46,010 nt of DNA from Balneolaceae bacterium (GTDB lineage Bacteria; Bacteroidota; Rhodothermia; Balneolales; Cyclonatronaceae). Shown in pieces: positions 14,260 through 23,622 of this stretch (positions are counted from its first letter, which is position 1; each line of letters begins with the position of its first letter). The translations under genes and the position numbers were made by a program. Under the pieces are notes generated by a model. That model did not search any database. It worked only from the letters and a program-made list of their open reading frames with translations, and had not been told where the DNA came from. The stretch is from the NCBI GenBank assembly GCA_007694035.1, contig RECM01000115.1:1-46010 (forward strand), read 5' to 3'.

Positions 14260-16680
14260 TTACCGGATAATTAATGAGTACGCTGATTCTGCCCGGGCCT
14301 CTTCTTCGGATGAATAGAGACGGAGTGTGTAGTACCGCCCTGCGCCCCAGTCGTCGAGAAAATTGTCGTACCGCACCGACCCGGGATTTCCGCTCTGCCC
14401 GCCGGGGTAGATGCCATACGCTTCAAGTTCATCCTCCATGGAGACGATCATCCGCCAGGATGGGCCGTTCGTATTGCGGGTGGCGTTCACCGATTCAGAT
14501 CCGCCGCCGGTAAACACCTTCCGGCTGAAACCGGGTATTCGCGCCAGGTGGTTCACTACAGCCCCCTGATGGCTGCCCCAGAGCCAGGCCGGACCAGGAT
14601 CCCCATGACGTTTTTCCAGGTCTATAACCGCCTTCAGGAAAGCGGCCGTTACCAGCGCGGCAAATGTTGTGCGGGATCCGCCACCGGATGGGTTCAGGTA
14701 CGGTGAACCGGGTTCCTCGAGGATGAGCTGAACAGTGCGGTTCCTTGATGGCAGGCGCACATGACGCTGGTCGTTGCCAAACACCGGACGCCATATGGAT
14801 GAATACAGATTGCCCCAGAATGCATGAAATATGGTCGGGGCCACATCGTCGGCATCGTTAGCGTAGTTCCAGCCATCCAGCTTGTTGAAGGCATAGAAGG
14901 AGGTGCCGCCGAGGGTATCCTGATCGATCAGTGATAACAGGGCAGGAAGAACCGATTCGGCATGCAGGCTTTTGTTATCGAGCTGCAGGCGCTTCATGGT
15001 TTCCGCAGTGGCGATGTCGTGCTCCTCCAGAAACTGATTTATTCGTGCCCCGCGCTCGTAGGGGGCGAAAAAACGTCCCATTTCGTAGGGATAGGCGGAG
15101 TTGGCCGGATGCTGGTTGGCTGAACTTACAAATCCGCGGGCCGGATTTTTTATATAGGGCTTATGATCGTGCGGTATGTATTCCTGCCAGTCGTAGAGCG
15201 GGTCGGAACCGTCGCTTATAAAATGCCCCTGGCCGGGCCAGCGCACAGGGAATTTACCGTTCGAACGGATAGAGATGTTTCCGGCTTTGTCGGCATAGGT
15301 GAAATTCTGGGCCGGGTTCCTGAAATGGCTGATTATATCAGAATACTCCCGGTAATCACGTGCACGGTTCAGATGGTAAAACATATAGAATTCATTCGAC
15401 GGGTCGTGGGCTGTCCAGCGAAGGGCGTGGCCGCCGGGGATGTAGTTCATGGTAACATCCTCCCGGTTATCGTTCACGACCGGGCCGTGATGGGTATAGC
15501 GGACTGTATCCCGCACCGTTGTTCCTCTGCGTACGCGGATCTCTTCCACACGCTTTTGAACCGGCTTCCACTGGTTGTCGTGGTAGTATTCGCTGAGGGT
15601 ATCGTCACGGAACCGGATTTCGTAGATATCCATCACATCGGAGCCAACGTTGGTGAAGCCCCAGCCGAGATGGTCGTTAAAGCCCACAATCACCATGGGT
15701 ACGCCGGGCAGGCTTACCCCGTATACATTCACACCGGGAGCACTCAGTTGTACCTCGTACCAGATGGATGGCAGGTTCAGTTCCAGGTGCATGTCGTCGG
15801 CAAGGAGCGGACGGCCGCTTGCAGTGCGGTCGCCGTGAACGGCCCAGCTGTTGCTGCCGATATCGTGATCGGGCTCGCGTATAATGGAACTCTGCAGAAG
15901 CCCGGGCTCAAACGTCGTTTCGGGAGCCTGTACAATGATGGGCTCGAAATCCCACTCGTGGCCGGGCGGTATGATCGGGTCTACATCTTCGGGGTGGGGC
16001 GGGAAGAATGTTTCGACGAATTCCGGGCCCAGAAGTGCACGGGTATTGCTGAGATGAAAATCGGATGCGAAACCCGACAGCGTGTACGACATGTTCATGA
16101 GCAGCAGGGCCGATTTGAGGGGTGACCACTGCTCCGGGCGGTAATTCAGCAGCTTGTATTCAACCGGCCTTTTGGATGGCCTCAGCTTTTTTATCCAGGC
16201 GTTCACCCCGTCGGTATAGGCGTGAATATACATGGCTGAAAGGCTGTCGGCCATGATGCTTGCAAGCCGGCGTTCAGCCCCGTACACCATGCCAAGCCTT
16301 CGCTGGTTGCGGTCGTAGCCGAGGGCCTGTTTGCCCACAATCTCGCTTAGCCTGCCCGCCGCCGCGTGCGTCTGAAACTCCATCTGCCAAAGCCGGTCGC
16401 GCGCGGTTATGTAGCCCTGGGCAAAGTACAGGTCGCGGTCGCTGTCGGCGAAAATATGGGGTACGCCCCGCTCGTTGAAATAGATCCTTATTTCGCCGTC
16501 ACGTCCATTCAGTTTAACGCGCTGGTCTTTTGGGGTTACGCGCGATTCGGCATTCTGCCATACACCCCTGAAAGGATTCAGAACTTTGCCAAGAGGTGGT
16601 ACGTCGCCCCATTTCGTGTTCAGGCCGATTACCAGAATCAGGGTCAGCAGTAATAACAGTACAGGACGGAGCCATTTCAT
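14260..16680 (-). CDS. Penicillin acylase-family N-terminal nucleophile hydrolase
   Basis: This is an 806-residue precursor of the penicillin amidase family (Ntn hydrolases that cleave amide bonds, including acyl-homoserine lactones and beta-lactam side chains, after self-processing). A signal or anchor helix at residues 5-20 sends it to the periplasm. The alpha-chain shows FNERGVPHIFADSDRDLYFA and RDRLWQMEFQTHAAAGRLSE. The processing site and nucleophile are at GSNSWAVHG, where Ser276 would become the N-terminus of the beta-chain. Then come RPLLADDMHLELNLPSIWYE, PGVPMVIVGFNDHLGWGFTN and a long C-terminal part with SGQSGNPGS-like GGQSGNPGSVRYDNFLDDW. An ATG 75 bases further upstream (16755) adds a leader unlike the family, so the ATG at 16680 is chosen. 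The natural substrate is unknown. Confidence 0.93.
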   Translation of the reverse strand: MKWLRPVLLLLLTLILVIGLNTKWGDVPPLGKVLNPFRGVWQNAESRVTPKDQRVKLNGRDGEIRIYFNERGVPHIFADSDRDLYFAQGYITARDRLWQMEFQTHAAAGRLSEIVGKQALGYDRNQRRLGMVYGAERRLASIMADSLSAMYIHAYTDGVNAWIKKLRPSKRPVEYKLLNYRPEQWSPLKSALLLMNMSYTLSGFASDFHLSNTRALLGPEFVETFFPPHPEDVDPIIPPGHEWDFEPIIVQAPETTFEPGLLQSSIIREPDHDIGSNSWAVHGDRTASGRPLLADDMHLELNLPSIWYEVQLSAPGVNVYGVSLPGVPMVIVGFNDHLGWGFTNVGSDVMDIYEIRFRDDTLSEYYHDNQWKPVQKRVEEIRVRRGTTVRDTVRYTHHGPVVNDNREDVTMNYIPGGHALRWTAHDPSNEFYMFYHLNRARDYREYSDIISHFRNPAQNFTYADKAGNISIRSNGKFPVRWPGQGHFISDGSDPLYDWQEYIPHDHKPYIKNPARGFVSSANQHPANSAYPYEMGRFFAPYERGARINQFLEEHDIATAETMKRLQLDNKSLHAESVLPALLSLIDQDTLGGTSFYAFNKLDGWNYANDADDVAPTIFHAFWGNLYSSIWRPVFGNDQRHVRLPSRNRTVQLILEEPGSPYLNPSGGGSRTTFAALVTAAFLKAVIDLEKRHGDPGPAWLWGSHQGAVVNHLARIPGFSRKVFTGGGSESVNATRNTNGPSWRMIVSMEDELEAYGIYPGGQSGNPGSVRYDNFLDDWGAGRYYTLRLYSSEEEARAESAYSLIIR

Positions 16681-16791
16681 AGATGATGCAGTTAAATTCC
16701 CGGATAATCGGGAATGTAACCAACCGTGAGATAAGCCGCATACAAACGGCCACATTTTTTTACATGTTATTGCGCGGGGCTGTTCCGCAGA

Positions 16792-19470
16792 TCAACGCGC
16801 TTCCTGCAGGGTTTCCTGTAGGGCAGTGTCGCTTTCTGCCGTTATGTGGCCGGTGTAACGGATTACCAGCATGGTCATATCGTCGTGCTGATCGGCGAAG
16901 CCGGCGAATTTATTCACATCCCTGTTGATGGCGTCGAGCAGTTCGGAGGCACGTGCTGTGTTATGCTTGTGAATTACAGCCATCAGTTTGTCTTCTCCGT
17001 AAAGGTTTTTCGACGGGTCCATCGCTTCGGAGTAGCCGTCGGTGTAGAGTACAAGGGTATCCTGCAACTTCAGGTTGATGGTTTGCACCTCAATATTTTC
17101 TTCGAACCGGCTGTCGGAAACCATGCCAATGGCCAGACCTGTGGTGTTGAGCAGTACCGGCTTTCCGTTCGATACGGTGCTGTAGATAATCGGGTTGTGA
17201 CCGGCGCGTGCAAAAGTAAACGTATGGTTCTGAGTATCGATCACGCCGAAAATGAGCGACACAAAGGTGCCCTTGTTTACATTTTTGCAGAAAAGGAAAT
17301 TGAGTTTGCTCATAAACAATGCAGGTTCATGAGTAACACGGCTAAGCGACTGGATGAAACCCTTAACCAGGGTCATATAAAATGCGGCCTGTATGCCTTT
17401 GCCGCTCACATCCCCGATTACCACGGCCATGCGGTGTTCATCAAGGCGGATGAAATCGTAATAATCACCACCGACTTCAGATGCTGCCCGGCAGTTTGCT
17501 GCCATATCAAGGGAGGCAAAGTACGGTGTTCTCTCGGGCAGAAAGGAGAGCTGTACCTGCCGGGCGATCTCAAGCTCCCGCTCAATGCGCTGCCGGTTGG
17601 CATGTTCGTAGATATAGGCCGGCACAAATCCGGGCAGTTCGTCACCGCTTTTCAGACTGCGGATTCCCACAATGCCGATCACTATCCACACGGCAATAAT
17701 GATTGTACTCAGGAAAAATTCAGTGATCCAGTGTGGGGGATGTGTGAGAAAAATTGTATACGTAGGTATGATGAGGCCGGCAAAAAACAGGGATGCCACC
17801 ACGGTAAGGGCGTCGTATCGCAGATAGATAATGGCAACAACGGCACCGGTTACAGCCGCCGAAATAATGCTGAGCCAGGGATTAGCCAGCCCCGGATTCA
17901 GGGGAAACGCCAGTGCCCAAACGACTATGGTGGTTACCAGAAAAAGCACAAGCCTGTGCTTTTCACCATATACCATGGCCCCGAGAATGAGATAAAGGCT
18001 GTAAGTGGTGTAAATGGCTATGAGGATTGCAGAGACCAGGTTCGACATGGTCTGGCCAAAGAGGAAGTAGGTTTCGAAGGGATTGCTGTTCTCATAGTAG
18101 TAGACATCATGGGGAAACGCCGACAAATAGAGCGCATACAATCCCAGTATAATCCCGCTCGCGAACAGGCCCTGCAAGATGGCTATTCCGACCGGGGTAT
18201 TGAACAGATATCCGGACCGCGCCAGGTTCAGCGACCTGATCTTTTCAGGCATAACCCCGTAGGATATGGATACGGACGTGCTGGCAAGTATGAAAAAAAG
18301 AACACCGCCCAGTGCAGCCATAAAAAATGTGCCGATTAGCATTCCGACGATCACTTTAAAATCGGCCACACCAAAATTGGTGACGTCGTTGAACGCACTT
18401 ACCATTACCACAGATGACAGGATAAAGGCCCCGAGAAGTGTGTCGGGCAGTGCGCTTTTACTATCGATGAGCCGCAGTGTGAATCGCCGGAAAAATACAA
18501 TGATTGCAATGATACCGGTTATAACGTAACCGATGCCGGATAATCCGGACCAGAGCTCTTCACCGCCGGACTTTTCCCTTGGATTCAGCGGGTTAACAGC
18601 GTAGTTCAGATTTAACAGCTGACCTGTAACCGACAGGTCGAGTGTAAGCCTGATGGTGTGGTCGAGTACCGGTTCAACAGACACATACCGGACCCTCGCC
18701 TGGGTGTTTGACCTGCCCGATATCGTCCGCATGGTATCGACCCGGAAAAGGCCGGGATCCCAGCCTGTCTTGCCAATGTGGAAATCGGCCAGCTGAAGAA
18801 GATGGTCGCTGTTCAGGGTGTGACCGGTTGCAAGTGTATCGTTTGTATGCCATGAATCAGTACCGGAATCGGGCAGATCGTCGTGCTGTCTTAAGTCAAA
18901 TCTCAGCCTGGTTGTGATCTGATCTGGCGTCAGCCCCTGAAGCCCGGCATCGTTGTACACGGGGCCAACCGGCGTTTCGTCGAAAATGCCGGGATTGAAT
19001 ATATGTGCAAGGGAATCGGGTTTATCGGTCGAAAATCTTACAATCCTGCCACCTGCATCCACGCGTACCCCAATATTCACATCCCAGTTGACTTCACTGG
19101 CCGACCCGCGGATAATCAGGTCCTTAATGTTGTCCTGTTGAACCGTCCAGTACATGACCGGGAGGGTATTTATAATTCTTGACTCATAATGACGGTTGAA
19201 TGTGCGCCGGCCCATCTGATGCTGAAGCTGGGTTGAAATGCCATTATCGCGGTAGAACCGTTTACTTGCTTCTTCGCCGAGTGAGGTATATCCAATATCG
19301 TTGAGATATCTGTTGGCAATTTCGCCAGCTTCCTGGCTGCTCACCCGGTATGATGCGGCACTGTCGGGGTATTCGGATGGATAGGCGTAAAGAAAAAACA
19401 GGAATCCTGCCGAACCGATGACGACCAGCCATATGTTCCAGTTTGATCTCAAAAAAGATTTTCCTGACAT
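16792..19470 (-). CDS. Membrane-bound SpoIIE-type serine/threonine phosphatase
   Basis: The 892-residue protein has an N-terminal anchor (WLVVIGSAGFLFFLYAY), an extracytoplasmic region of about 280 residues and a bundle of six to eight membrane helices (residues ~310-610). A short linker (ERELEIARQVQLSFLPERTP) leads to a C-terminal PP2C/SpoIIE catalytic domain. Metal-binding aspartates lie in SEVGGDYYDF (~residue 667), VIGDVSGKGIQAA (~685), LVLYTDGYSEA and HDDMTMLVI (~862). This architecture is that of RsbU-like phosphatases, which dephosphorylate anti-sigma-factor antagonists in partner-switching stress pathways. No anti-sigma antagonist (STAS) or RsbW-type kinase gene is next to it. It lies 166 bases downstream of the histidine kinase gene and could share its transcript. 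Confidence 0.92.
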   Translation of the reverse strand: MSGKSFLRSNWNIWLVVIGSAGFLFFLYAYPSEYPDSAASYRVSSQEAGEIANRYLNDIGYTSLGEEASKRFYRDNGISTQLQHQMGRRTFNRHYESRIINTLPVMYWTVQQDNIKDLIIRGSASEVNWDVNIGVRVDAGGRIVRFSTDKPDSLAHIFNPGIFDETPVGPVYNDAGLQGLTPDQITTRLRFDLRQHDDLPDSGTDSWHTNDTLATGHTLNSDHLLQLADFHIGKTGWDPGLFRVDTMRTISGRSNTQARVRYVSVEPVLDHTIRLTLDLSVTGQLLNLNYAVNPLNPREKSGGEELWSGLSGIGYVITGIIAIIVFFRRFTLRLIDSKSALPDTLLGAFILSSVVMVSAFNDVTNFGVADFKVIVGMLIGTFFMAALGGVLFFILASTSVSISYGVMPEKIRSLNLARSGYLFNTPVGIAILQGLFASGIILGLYALYLSAFPHDVYYYENSNPFETYFLFGQTMSNLVSAILIAIYTTYSLYLILGAMVYGEKHRLVLFLVTTIVVWALAFPLNPGLANPWLSIISAAVTGAVVAIIYLRYDALTVVASLFFAGLIIPTYTIFLTHPPHWITEFFLSTIIIAVWIVIGIVGIRSLKSGDELPGFVPAYIYEHANRQRIERELEIARQVQLSFLPERTPYFASLDMAANCRAASEVGGDYYDFIRLDEHRMAVVIGDVSGKGIQAAFYMTLVKGFIQSLSRVTHEPALFMSKLNFLFCKNVNKGTFVSLIFGVIDTQNHTFTFARAGHNPIIYSTVSNGKPVLLNTTGLAIGMVSDSRFEENIEVQTINLKLQDTLVLYTDGYSEAMDPSKNLYGEDKLMAVIHKHNTARASELLDAINRDVNKFAGFADQHDDMTMLVIRYTGHITAESDTALQETLQEAR

Positions 19471-19636
19471 CGCAGAACCGGTTATTTCAGCAATCTGAAA
19501 TTATTAATGAATTGAATGTGGCATCAGTATACGAATTGGCGAAATAGAGTTACATAGTTTTTTTTGCTGTGGGCGGTTCATCAACAACACACCATGAAGC
19601 TGCAGGAAGAACCACAAAAAGCTTGAAAATTCGTAT

Positions 19637-21112
19637 TTAAGCAGGTTTAGGCGGGGCCAAAGGCAGTTCGATTTTAAATTCAGCACCACCTTCTGAATGA
19701 TTTCGTGCCAGTATACTGCCGCGGTGATTTTTAATGATTCCCTTTGAAATTGCCAGGCCCAGGCCCAGGCCGAATTCACCCCCGGCCGATTTGGTGGTAA
19801 AATTGGCATCGAAAATTTTGCTAAGGTAGTCTTCGCGGATTCCCGGGCCGGAATCCCTGATGGATACAAAAACCTTGTCGCCGGCCGACAGGCCACAGCT
19901 GATGATCAGCCTGCCTTCATCGTTCATGGCATCGCAGGCATTGCAGATTATATTTGTCCACACCTGATTCAGTTCGCCGGGCATGCAGAGTATGTTGGGC
20001 ACATTATCAAAATGGCGCTCAAGCTCCACGTGGTTCAGCCGGTGGCCCAGCAGCAGCAGTGTGTCGTTGATGCCGTCGCGTACATCGGCCGACTCCCAGA
20101 TATGGGTATTCTGCCGGCTGTAGCTTTTCAGGCTCTGTACCAGGTGCTGAATGCGCTGTGTTGAGATGTTGATGCTTTTAAGGAAAACGCCCGATTCAAA
20201 AACCTGCAGCAGATGGTTAACCTTATTCTTGTTCTCTTTTTTAATGATACCGGTAATGAGATCAAGATGCGCATCATCCATTCTTACAAGTTTGCGCAGG
20301 TGCTTTCTGTCGAGGCCGGGGAATTCCTTGCTCAGTTGATTTAGCCGTGAACGTGCCACGTCGGTAGCTGGTGCAACCGAGTTCATTCCGTGAATGAAAA
20401 AATCGCGTTCGAACGATTTTCCGGATTCGTTCTGGCCGGGTATTACTTCGGGAAGGGCAGACGCCAGGAAATCGACTGAACGAAGCAGTGCCGATGCCGG
20501 ATTGTTGATTTCGTGGGCCAGGCCGGCCATCAACTCGCCAAGGGTGGCCATCTTCTCCTGGTTGACCATGAAATTGCGTGTGGATTCAAGTTCCTGTACG
20601 GTGCGCCGAAGATGGTTGCGTTCCATCTGCAGGGTGTTGCTCAGATTTTTGACCTCCAGATGCAGGAGCACCATGCGTCTGTAGCGATCGGCCAGGTTGC
20701 CGACTATCAGTGATTGCAGGACTTCGCCCAGCTCAGGAAACTCACGGTTCAGAGCCTGTACGTGTCTTTGTGTGGCGGATAGTGTAGATACCCGGCTGCG
20801 GGCAACAACGGTGCTGAAGGCGGGCTGACCGGTGTGATATGAAAGCAAACCGACCATCATTCCCGGTCCCATGATATCGACGGTAACCTGATGAGGGGTT
20901 TCGTAGTGTTTGAGCTGTTCGACCGAACCCTTCAGAATGATGATGAGCTGCCTGTTGGGCTGGTTCTCTCGTATCAGAACCTCGCCGGGCTTGTAATCAT
21001 GCAGCAGCTTGGTGAGAAATTCCGAATCGCGCAGCGCTGTCCGGATTTTCTCGACCAGCATAAGTGAATTCTGTGCCGTTTCGTGAGCCAGTTGTCCCAA
21101 ACCCTGATTCAA
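19637..21112 (-). CDS. Histidine kinase with N-terminal cyclic-nucleotide-binding domain
   Basis: This is a cytoplasmic 491-residue sensor kinase with no membrane spans. A cNMP-binding/CRP-like domain lies at about residues 30-130 (DYKPGEVLIRENQPNRQLII, LKGSVEQL, MGPGMMVGLLSYHTGQPAFS). A helical or coiled linker (150-185) leads to the dimerisation domain with the phospho-histidine in MAGLAHEINNPASALLRS (H200). The C-terminal ATPase domain has an N box (NQVWTNIICNACDAM), G1 (DSGPGI) and G2 (GEFGLGLGLAISKG). The N-terminal domain lacks an evident RAEL-type phosphate-binding cassette, so cAMP binding is not assured. It lies 21 bases downstream of the response regulator gene and is almost certainly its partner. 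Confidence 0.92.
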   Translation of the reverse strand: MNQGLGQLAHETAQNSLMLVEKIRTALRDSEFLTKLLHDYKPGEVLIRENQPNRQLIIILKGSVEQLKHYETPHQVTVDIMGPGMMVGLLSYHTGQPAFSTVVARSRVSTLSATQRHVQALNREFPELGEVLQSLIVGNLADRYRRMVLLHLEVKNLSNTLQMERNHLRRTVQELESTRNFMVNQEKMATLGELMAGLAHEINNPASALLRSVDFLASALPEVIPGQNESGKSFERDFFIHGMNSVAPATDVARSRLNQLSKEFPGLDRKHLRKLVRMDDAHLDLITGIIKKENKNKVNHLLQVFESGVFLKSINISTQRIQHLVQSLKSYSRQNTHIWESADVRDGINDTLLLLGHRLNHVELERHFDNVPNILCMPGELNQVWTNIICNACDAMNDEGRLIISCGLSAGDKVFVSIRDSGPGIREDYLSKIFDANFTTKSAGGEFGLGLGLAISKGIIKNHRGSILARNHSEGGAEFKIELPLAPPKPA

Positions 21113-21133
21113 AGAAATACCTCCGCCGGTTTC

Positions 21134-21631
21134 TTACGCATCACTGGGAAGACCTCTCTCGCGCATGGCTTCCGACAGTTTTTCAGCATTCAATATGCCC
21201 ATATAGGGGAGAAGATTGGTGGTCGTATTGATCACGTAATGGGTCAGTTCCTCACGGCATATTTCAACAAGGTCTTCCTTGTCCCATGGTTTTGCGATGT
21301 AGCGGTTCAGCCCGGCCTTGTTTACAGCCTTGATGGTGGCGTCGAGCCCGGCCTGACCGGTTAGCAGCACCTTCCTGGTCTCTTTGGTCTCCTCCCGGCC
21401 CTGCAGTTCAACGAGCAGTTCCACACCGTTTTCTCCCGGCAGCACGTGGTCACACAGTATGAGCCCGATCCGGTCGCCGTTATCAAGGATTTCATCGATC
21501 ACTTTTCTGGCTTCATTGGCGGTTACGCCAACCTCGATCGGGAATACGACCTCCAGGGCAGAAATGTCGTTCACGATTACATCCAGCACTTCGGCTTCAT
21601 CTTCAATGCAGAGAATATAAATAATTGACAT
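21134..21631 (-). CDS. Single-domain response regulator
   Basis: This 165-residue protein is a receiver domain with a short C-terminal tail and no DNA-binding or enzymatic output domain. The acidic pocket is in YILCIEDEAEV (E10, D11), the phosphorylated aspartate in LILCDHVLPGENG (D61), the conserved threonine in KVLLTGQAG (T91) and the lysine in RYIAKPWDKED (K114). The tail (residues ~125-165) is helical and ends MRERGLPSDA. Such stand-alone regulators pass phosphate on or bind a protein partner; here the SpoIIE-type phosphatase downstream is a possible target, but this is only inference from gene order. The gene lies between the transporter (24 bases) and the kinase (21 bases), so the three form a tight operon. 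Confidence 0.92.
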   Translation of the reverse strand: MSIIYILCIEDEAEVLDVIVNDISALEVVFPIEVGVTANEARKVIDEILDNGDRIGLILCDHVLPGENGVELLVELQGREETKETRKVLLTGQAGLDATIKAVNKAGLNRYIAKPWDKEDLVEICREELTHYVINTTTNLLPYMGILNAEKLSEAMRERGLPSDA

Positions 21632-21655
21632 GGCATCATCTCCTTAAATGTTGGT

Positions 21656-23287
21656 TCAGATCATGAACGGCCATACAAAGGTGGCAATTAGCAGCCCCAC
21701 AATCAATCCAATAATACCAACAATAATACCCACTTTCACCATATCCGAGGTTTTCAGAAATCCGGTGCTCATGGCAATGGCATTGGGAGGTGTTGATATG
21801 GGCAGCATCATGGCTATGTTGCAGGCAATCCCCACGAAAATGCAGGTTATGATCAGGTTAAAGCCCTCACCGGCAATACCCGAGGTGCCGATACTGATGG
21901 CCAGCGGGATGATGAGGGTGGCGGTGACGGTATTCGACAGAAAATTTGACATCATATAGGCTACCAGCCCGAATACGAGCAGCAGCATCAGTTTTGGCAG
22001 AGTCTCCCAGCTGATACTCGATACGATCCAGGTGGCAAGGCCGGTATTGTCCATGGCCACACCCAATGCAATACCGCCGGAAACCAGCCAGAGCACATCC
22101 CATGGCAGGCTTCGGATATCCTCCTTGGTCATCACACTGGTTACGGTGAGGGCCGTAATAGGCAGGAAAGCGACCATACTGCTGGGTATACCATGTTGTG
22201 CTTCGGTGATCCAGAGGATGACCGTAAGGCCAAATATTACATACAGGGTGATGGCTTTGGCCGAGGTGTTGAACTTGCCCTCCAGCTTCAGTTTGAATTC
22301 GCTGAGAGTAGGCGGGAAGAGATAACCAAGTGTGAACCAGCTCACCAGCAGCAGGATGATCACGATCGGCATTACCAGCAACATCCACTCGCCAAAGGGA
22401 ATGGAGATGCCCTGCTGGTTCAGCGCGGCAATAACGATGGCGTTGGGAGGGGTGCCGATAGGCGTGGCGATTCCGCCCACGTTTGCAGCGATCGGAACCG
22501 ACAGTGCCAGGGCAGTTTTGAAGCGGTCTTCGGGAGGGAACTGCGCCGTTATCGGGATCACTACCGTCATCATCATGGCCGTGGTGGCGGTGTTGCTCAT
22601 GAAAGCCGAAAGAACGGCTGTAACAAGCATCAGCCCCAGCGCAATGTACATGGGTTTCTTGCCGAACGGTTTTAGCAGTACGCTGGTCAGGTTTTTATCG
22701 AGGTTGTACTTAACAGCGGCTCCGGCCAGCATAAAACCACCAAGAAACAGTATGATGATCGGGTCGGCAAGGGTGCGGAAATACTCCGAGTAGTGGGCCG
22801 CCCTGTACTTGATGAGCCAGTGGCCCGATTCGGTTACGATAACATCTCCCTCCGTCAGCCCCGGCGCCCTGATTATGGCCATATCCTCCCGGGTTTCAGT
22901 AACCTCAACATCAACCCGCCGGGTTTTTTTGCCGTCAATACGTATGTATACCGCTTCATTGTTGTCGAGAGCACTGCCTGGTATCTGCCAAAGGTTTTCC
23001 TGCAGGTTTACCGGGATGGTTTCGGGCAGGGATGAGGCCATATAGACCGGACCCTGTGCACTGAGCAGAAGTACCTGCATCATGATCACCAGAAGAGAGG
23101 TCGAATAGATTGGGATAGGTTCAAGCATCCAGAAACTGGCGGCCATCAGGAAAATGCCCAGGGCCATATGGCCGGCGAAAGAGAGGCCGTCGAATTGAAT
23201 GAAAAAAGGGAGCAGAAAACCGATGAATCCAAGGGCGAGACCGGCGAGCCTGACCTTGTTCACCCCTGTTTTTCTTTTGGTACGCAT
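21656..23287 (-). CDS. SLC13/DASS-family sodium-coupled anion transporter with inserted domain
   Basis: This is a 543-residue multi-pass symporter of the divalent anion/sodium family, which carries dicarboxylates, citrate, sulfate or phosphate. The two family hairpin motifs are present: SNTATTAMMM with PIGTPPNAIV, and SNFLSNTVTAT with PISTPPNAIAMSTG. These are the Na+-binding SNT and TPPN elements. Unlike typical members it has an extra ~80-residue soluble segment at about residues 80-162, between the early helices and FLGGFMLAGA. This reads like the C-terminal beta domain of periplasmic adaptor proteins (IPGSALDNNEAVYIRIDG, then VDVEVT and PGLTEGDVIVTESG). The substrate cannot be told from sequence. 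It heads the minus-strand operon with the response regulator and kinase, so anion uptake and signalling may be linked. Confidence 0.9.
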   Translation of the reverse strand: MRTKRKTGVNKVRLAGLALGFIGFLLPFFIQFDGLSFAGHMALGIFLMAASFWMLEPIPIYSTSLLVIMMQVLLLSAQGPVYMASSLPETIPVNLQENLWQIPGSALDNNEAVYIRIDGKKTRRVDVEVTETREDMAIIRAPGLTEGDVIVTESGHWLIKYRAAHYSEYFRTLADPIIILFLGGFMLAGAAVKYNLDKNLTSVLLKPFGKKPMYIALGLMLVTAVLSAFMSNTATTAMMMTVVIPITAQFPPEDRFKTALALSVPIAANVGGIATPIGTPPNAIVIAALNQQGISIPFGEWMLLVMPIVIILLLVSWFTLGYLFPPTLSEFKLKLEGKFNTSAKAITLYVIFGLTVILWITEAQHGIPSSMVAFLPITALTVTSVMTKEDIRSLPWDVLWLVSGGIALGVAMDNTGLATWIVSSISWETLPKLMLLLVFGLVAYMMSNFLSNTVTATLIIPLAISIGTSGIAGEGFNLIITCIFVGIACNIAMMLPISTPPNAIAMSTGFLKTSDMVKVGIIVGIIGLIVGLLIATFVWPFMI

Positions 23288-23622
23288 AATAGTTGGGAAG
23301 TTAATGTGCGCGGGGCACGAATGATAGTTTCCGGCTCCTGGTCTGTCGAATTCGGGTATGGCTTGTATTCGTCATCTTCTCCGTTTGCGGGCCGGTGCGC
23401 CGATGTTAAGGTTGCCTTTTCAGGCGGCTATTAATACATTTTATAAAATCTAATAATGACATGTGAATTTATTGATTGCATGGGCGAAATGCAAGGGAAT
23501 GTGTATGGTTAGCGGGGAAATGCAACCGGTTATTGCGCCGATTTTTTTTCAAACAAAGGAGCGTTTTTACCGTACATCACGGAAAGTACAATGAAATAAT
23601 AATATTTGACAGGAGCATACCG
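23288..23622. other. Divergent intergenic region upstream of the transporter operon and yccF
   Basis: About 335 bases separate the divergent transporter and yccF starts. The frame used by yccF is open upstream to an ATG at 23476, but the encoded residues are basic, cysteine-containing and unlike the family, so they are treated as noncoding. An AT-rich stretch (23430-23470) is a reasonable place for promoters. No operator or structured RNA can be supported. Confidence 0.4.

Noticed and set aside
15163-16125. Plus-strand open frame of 320 codons
   Set aside because: Antisense to the penicillin acylase-family gene with no recognisable domain; the minus-strand gene carries the catalytic GSNSWAV motif.
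16846-18339. Long plus-strand open frame of 497 codons
   Set aside because: It is antisense to the SpoIIE-type phosphatase, whose motifs and length are unmistakable; the antisense product has no family features and is a codon-bias shadow.
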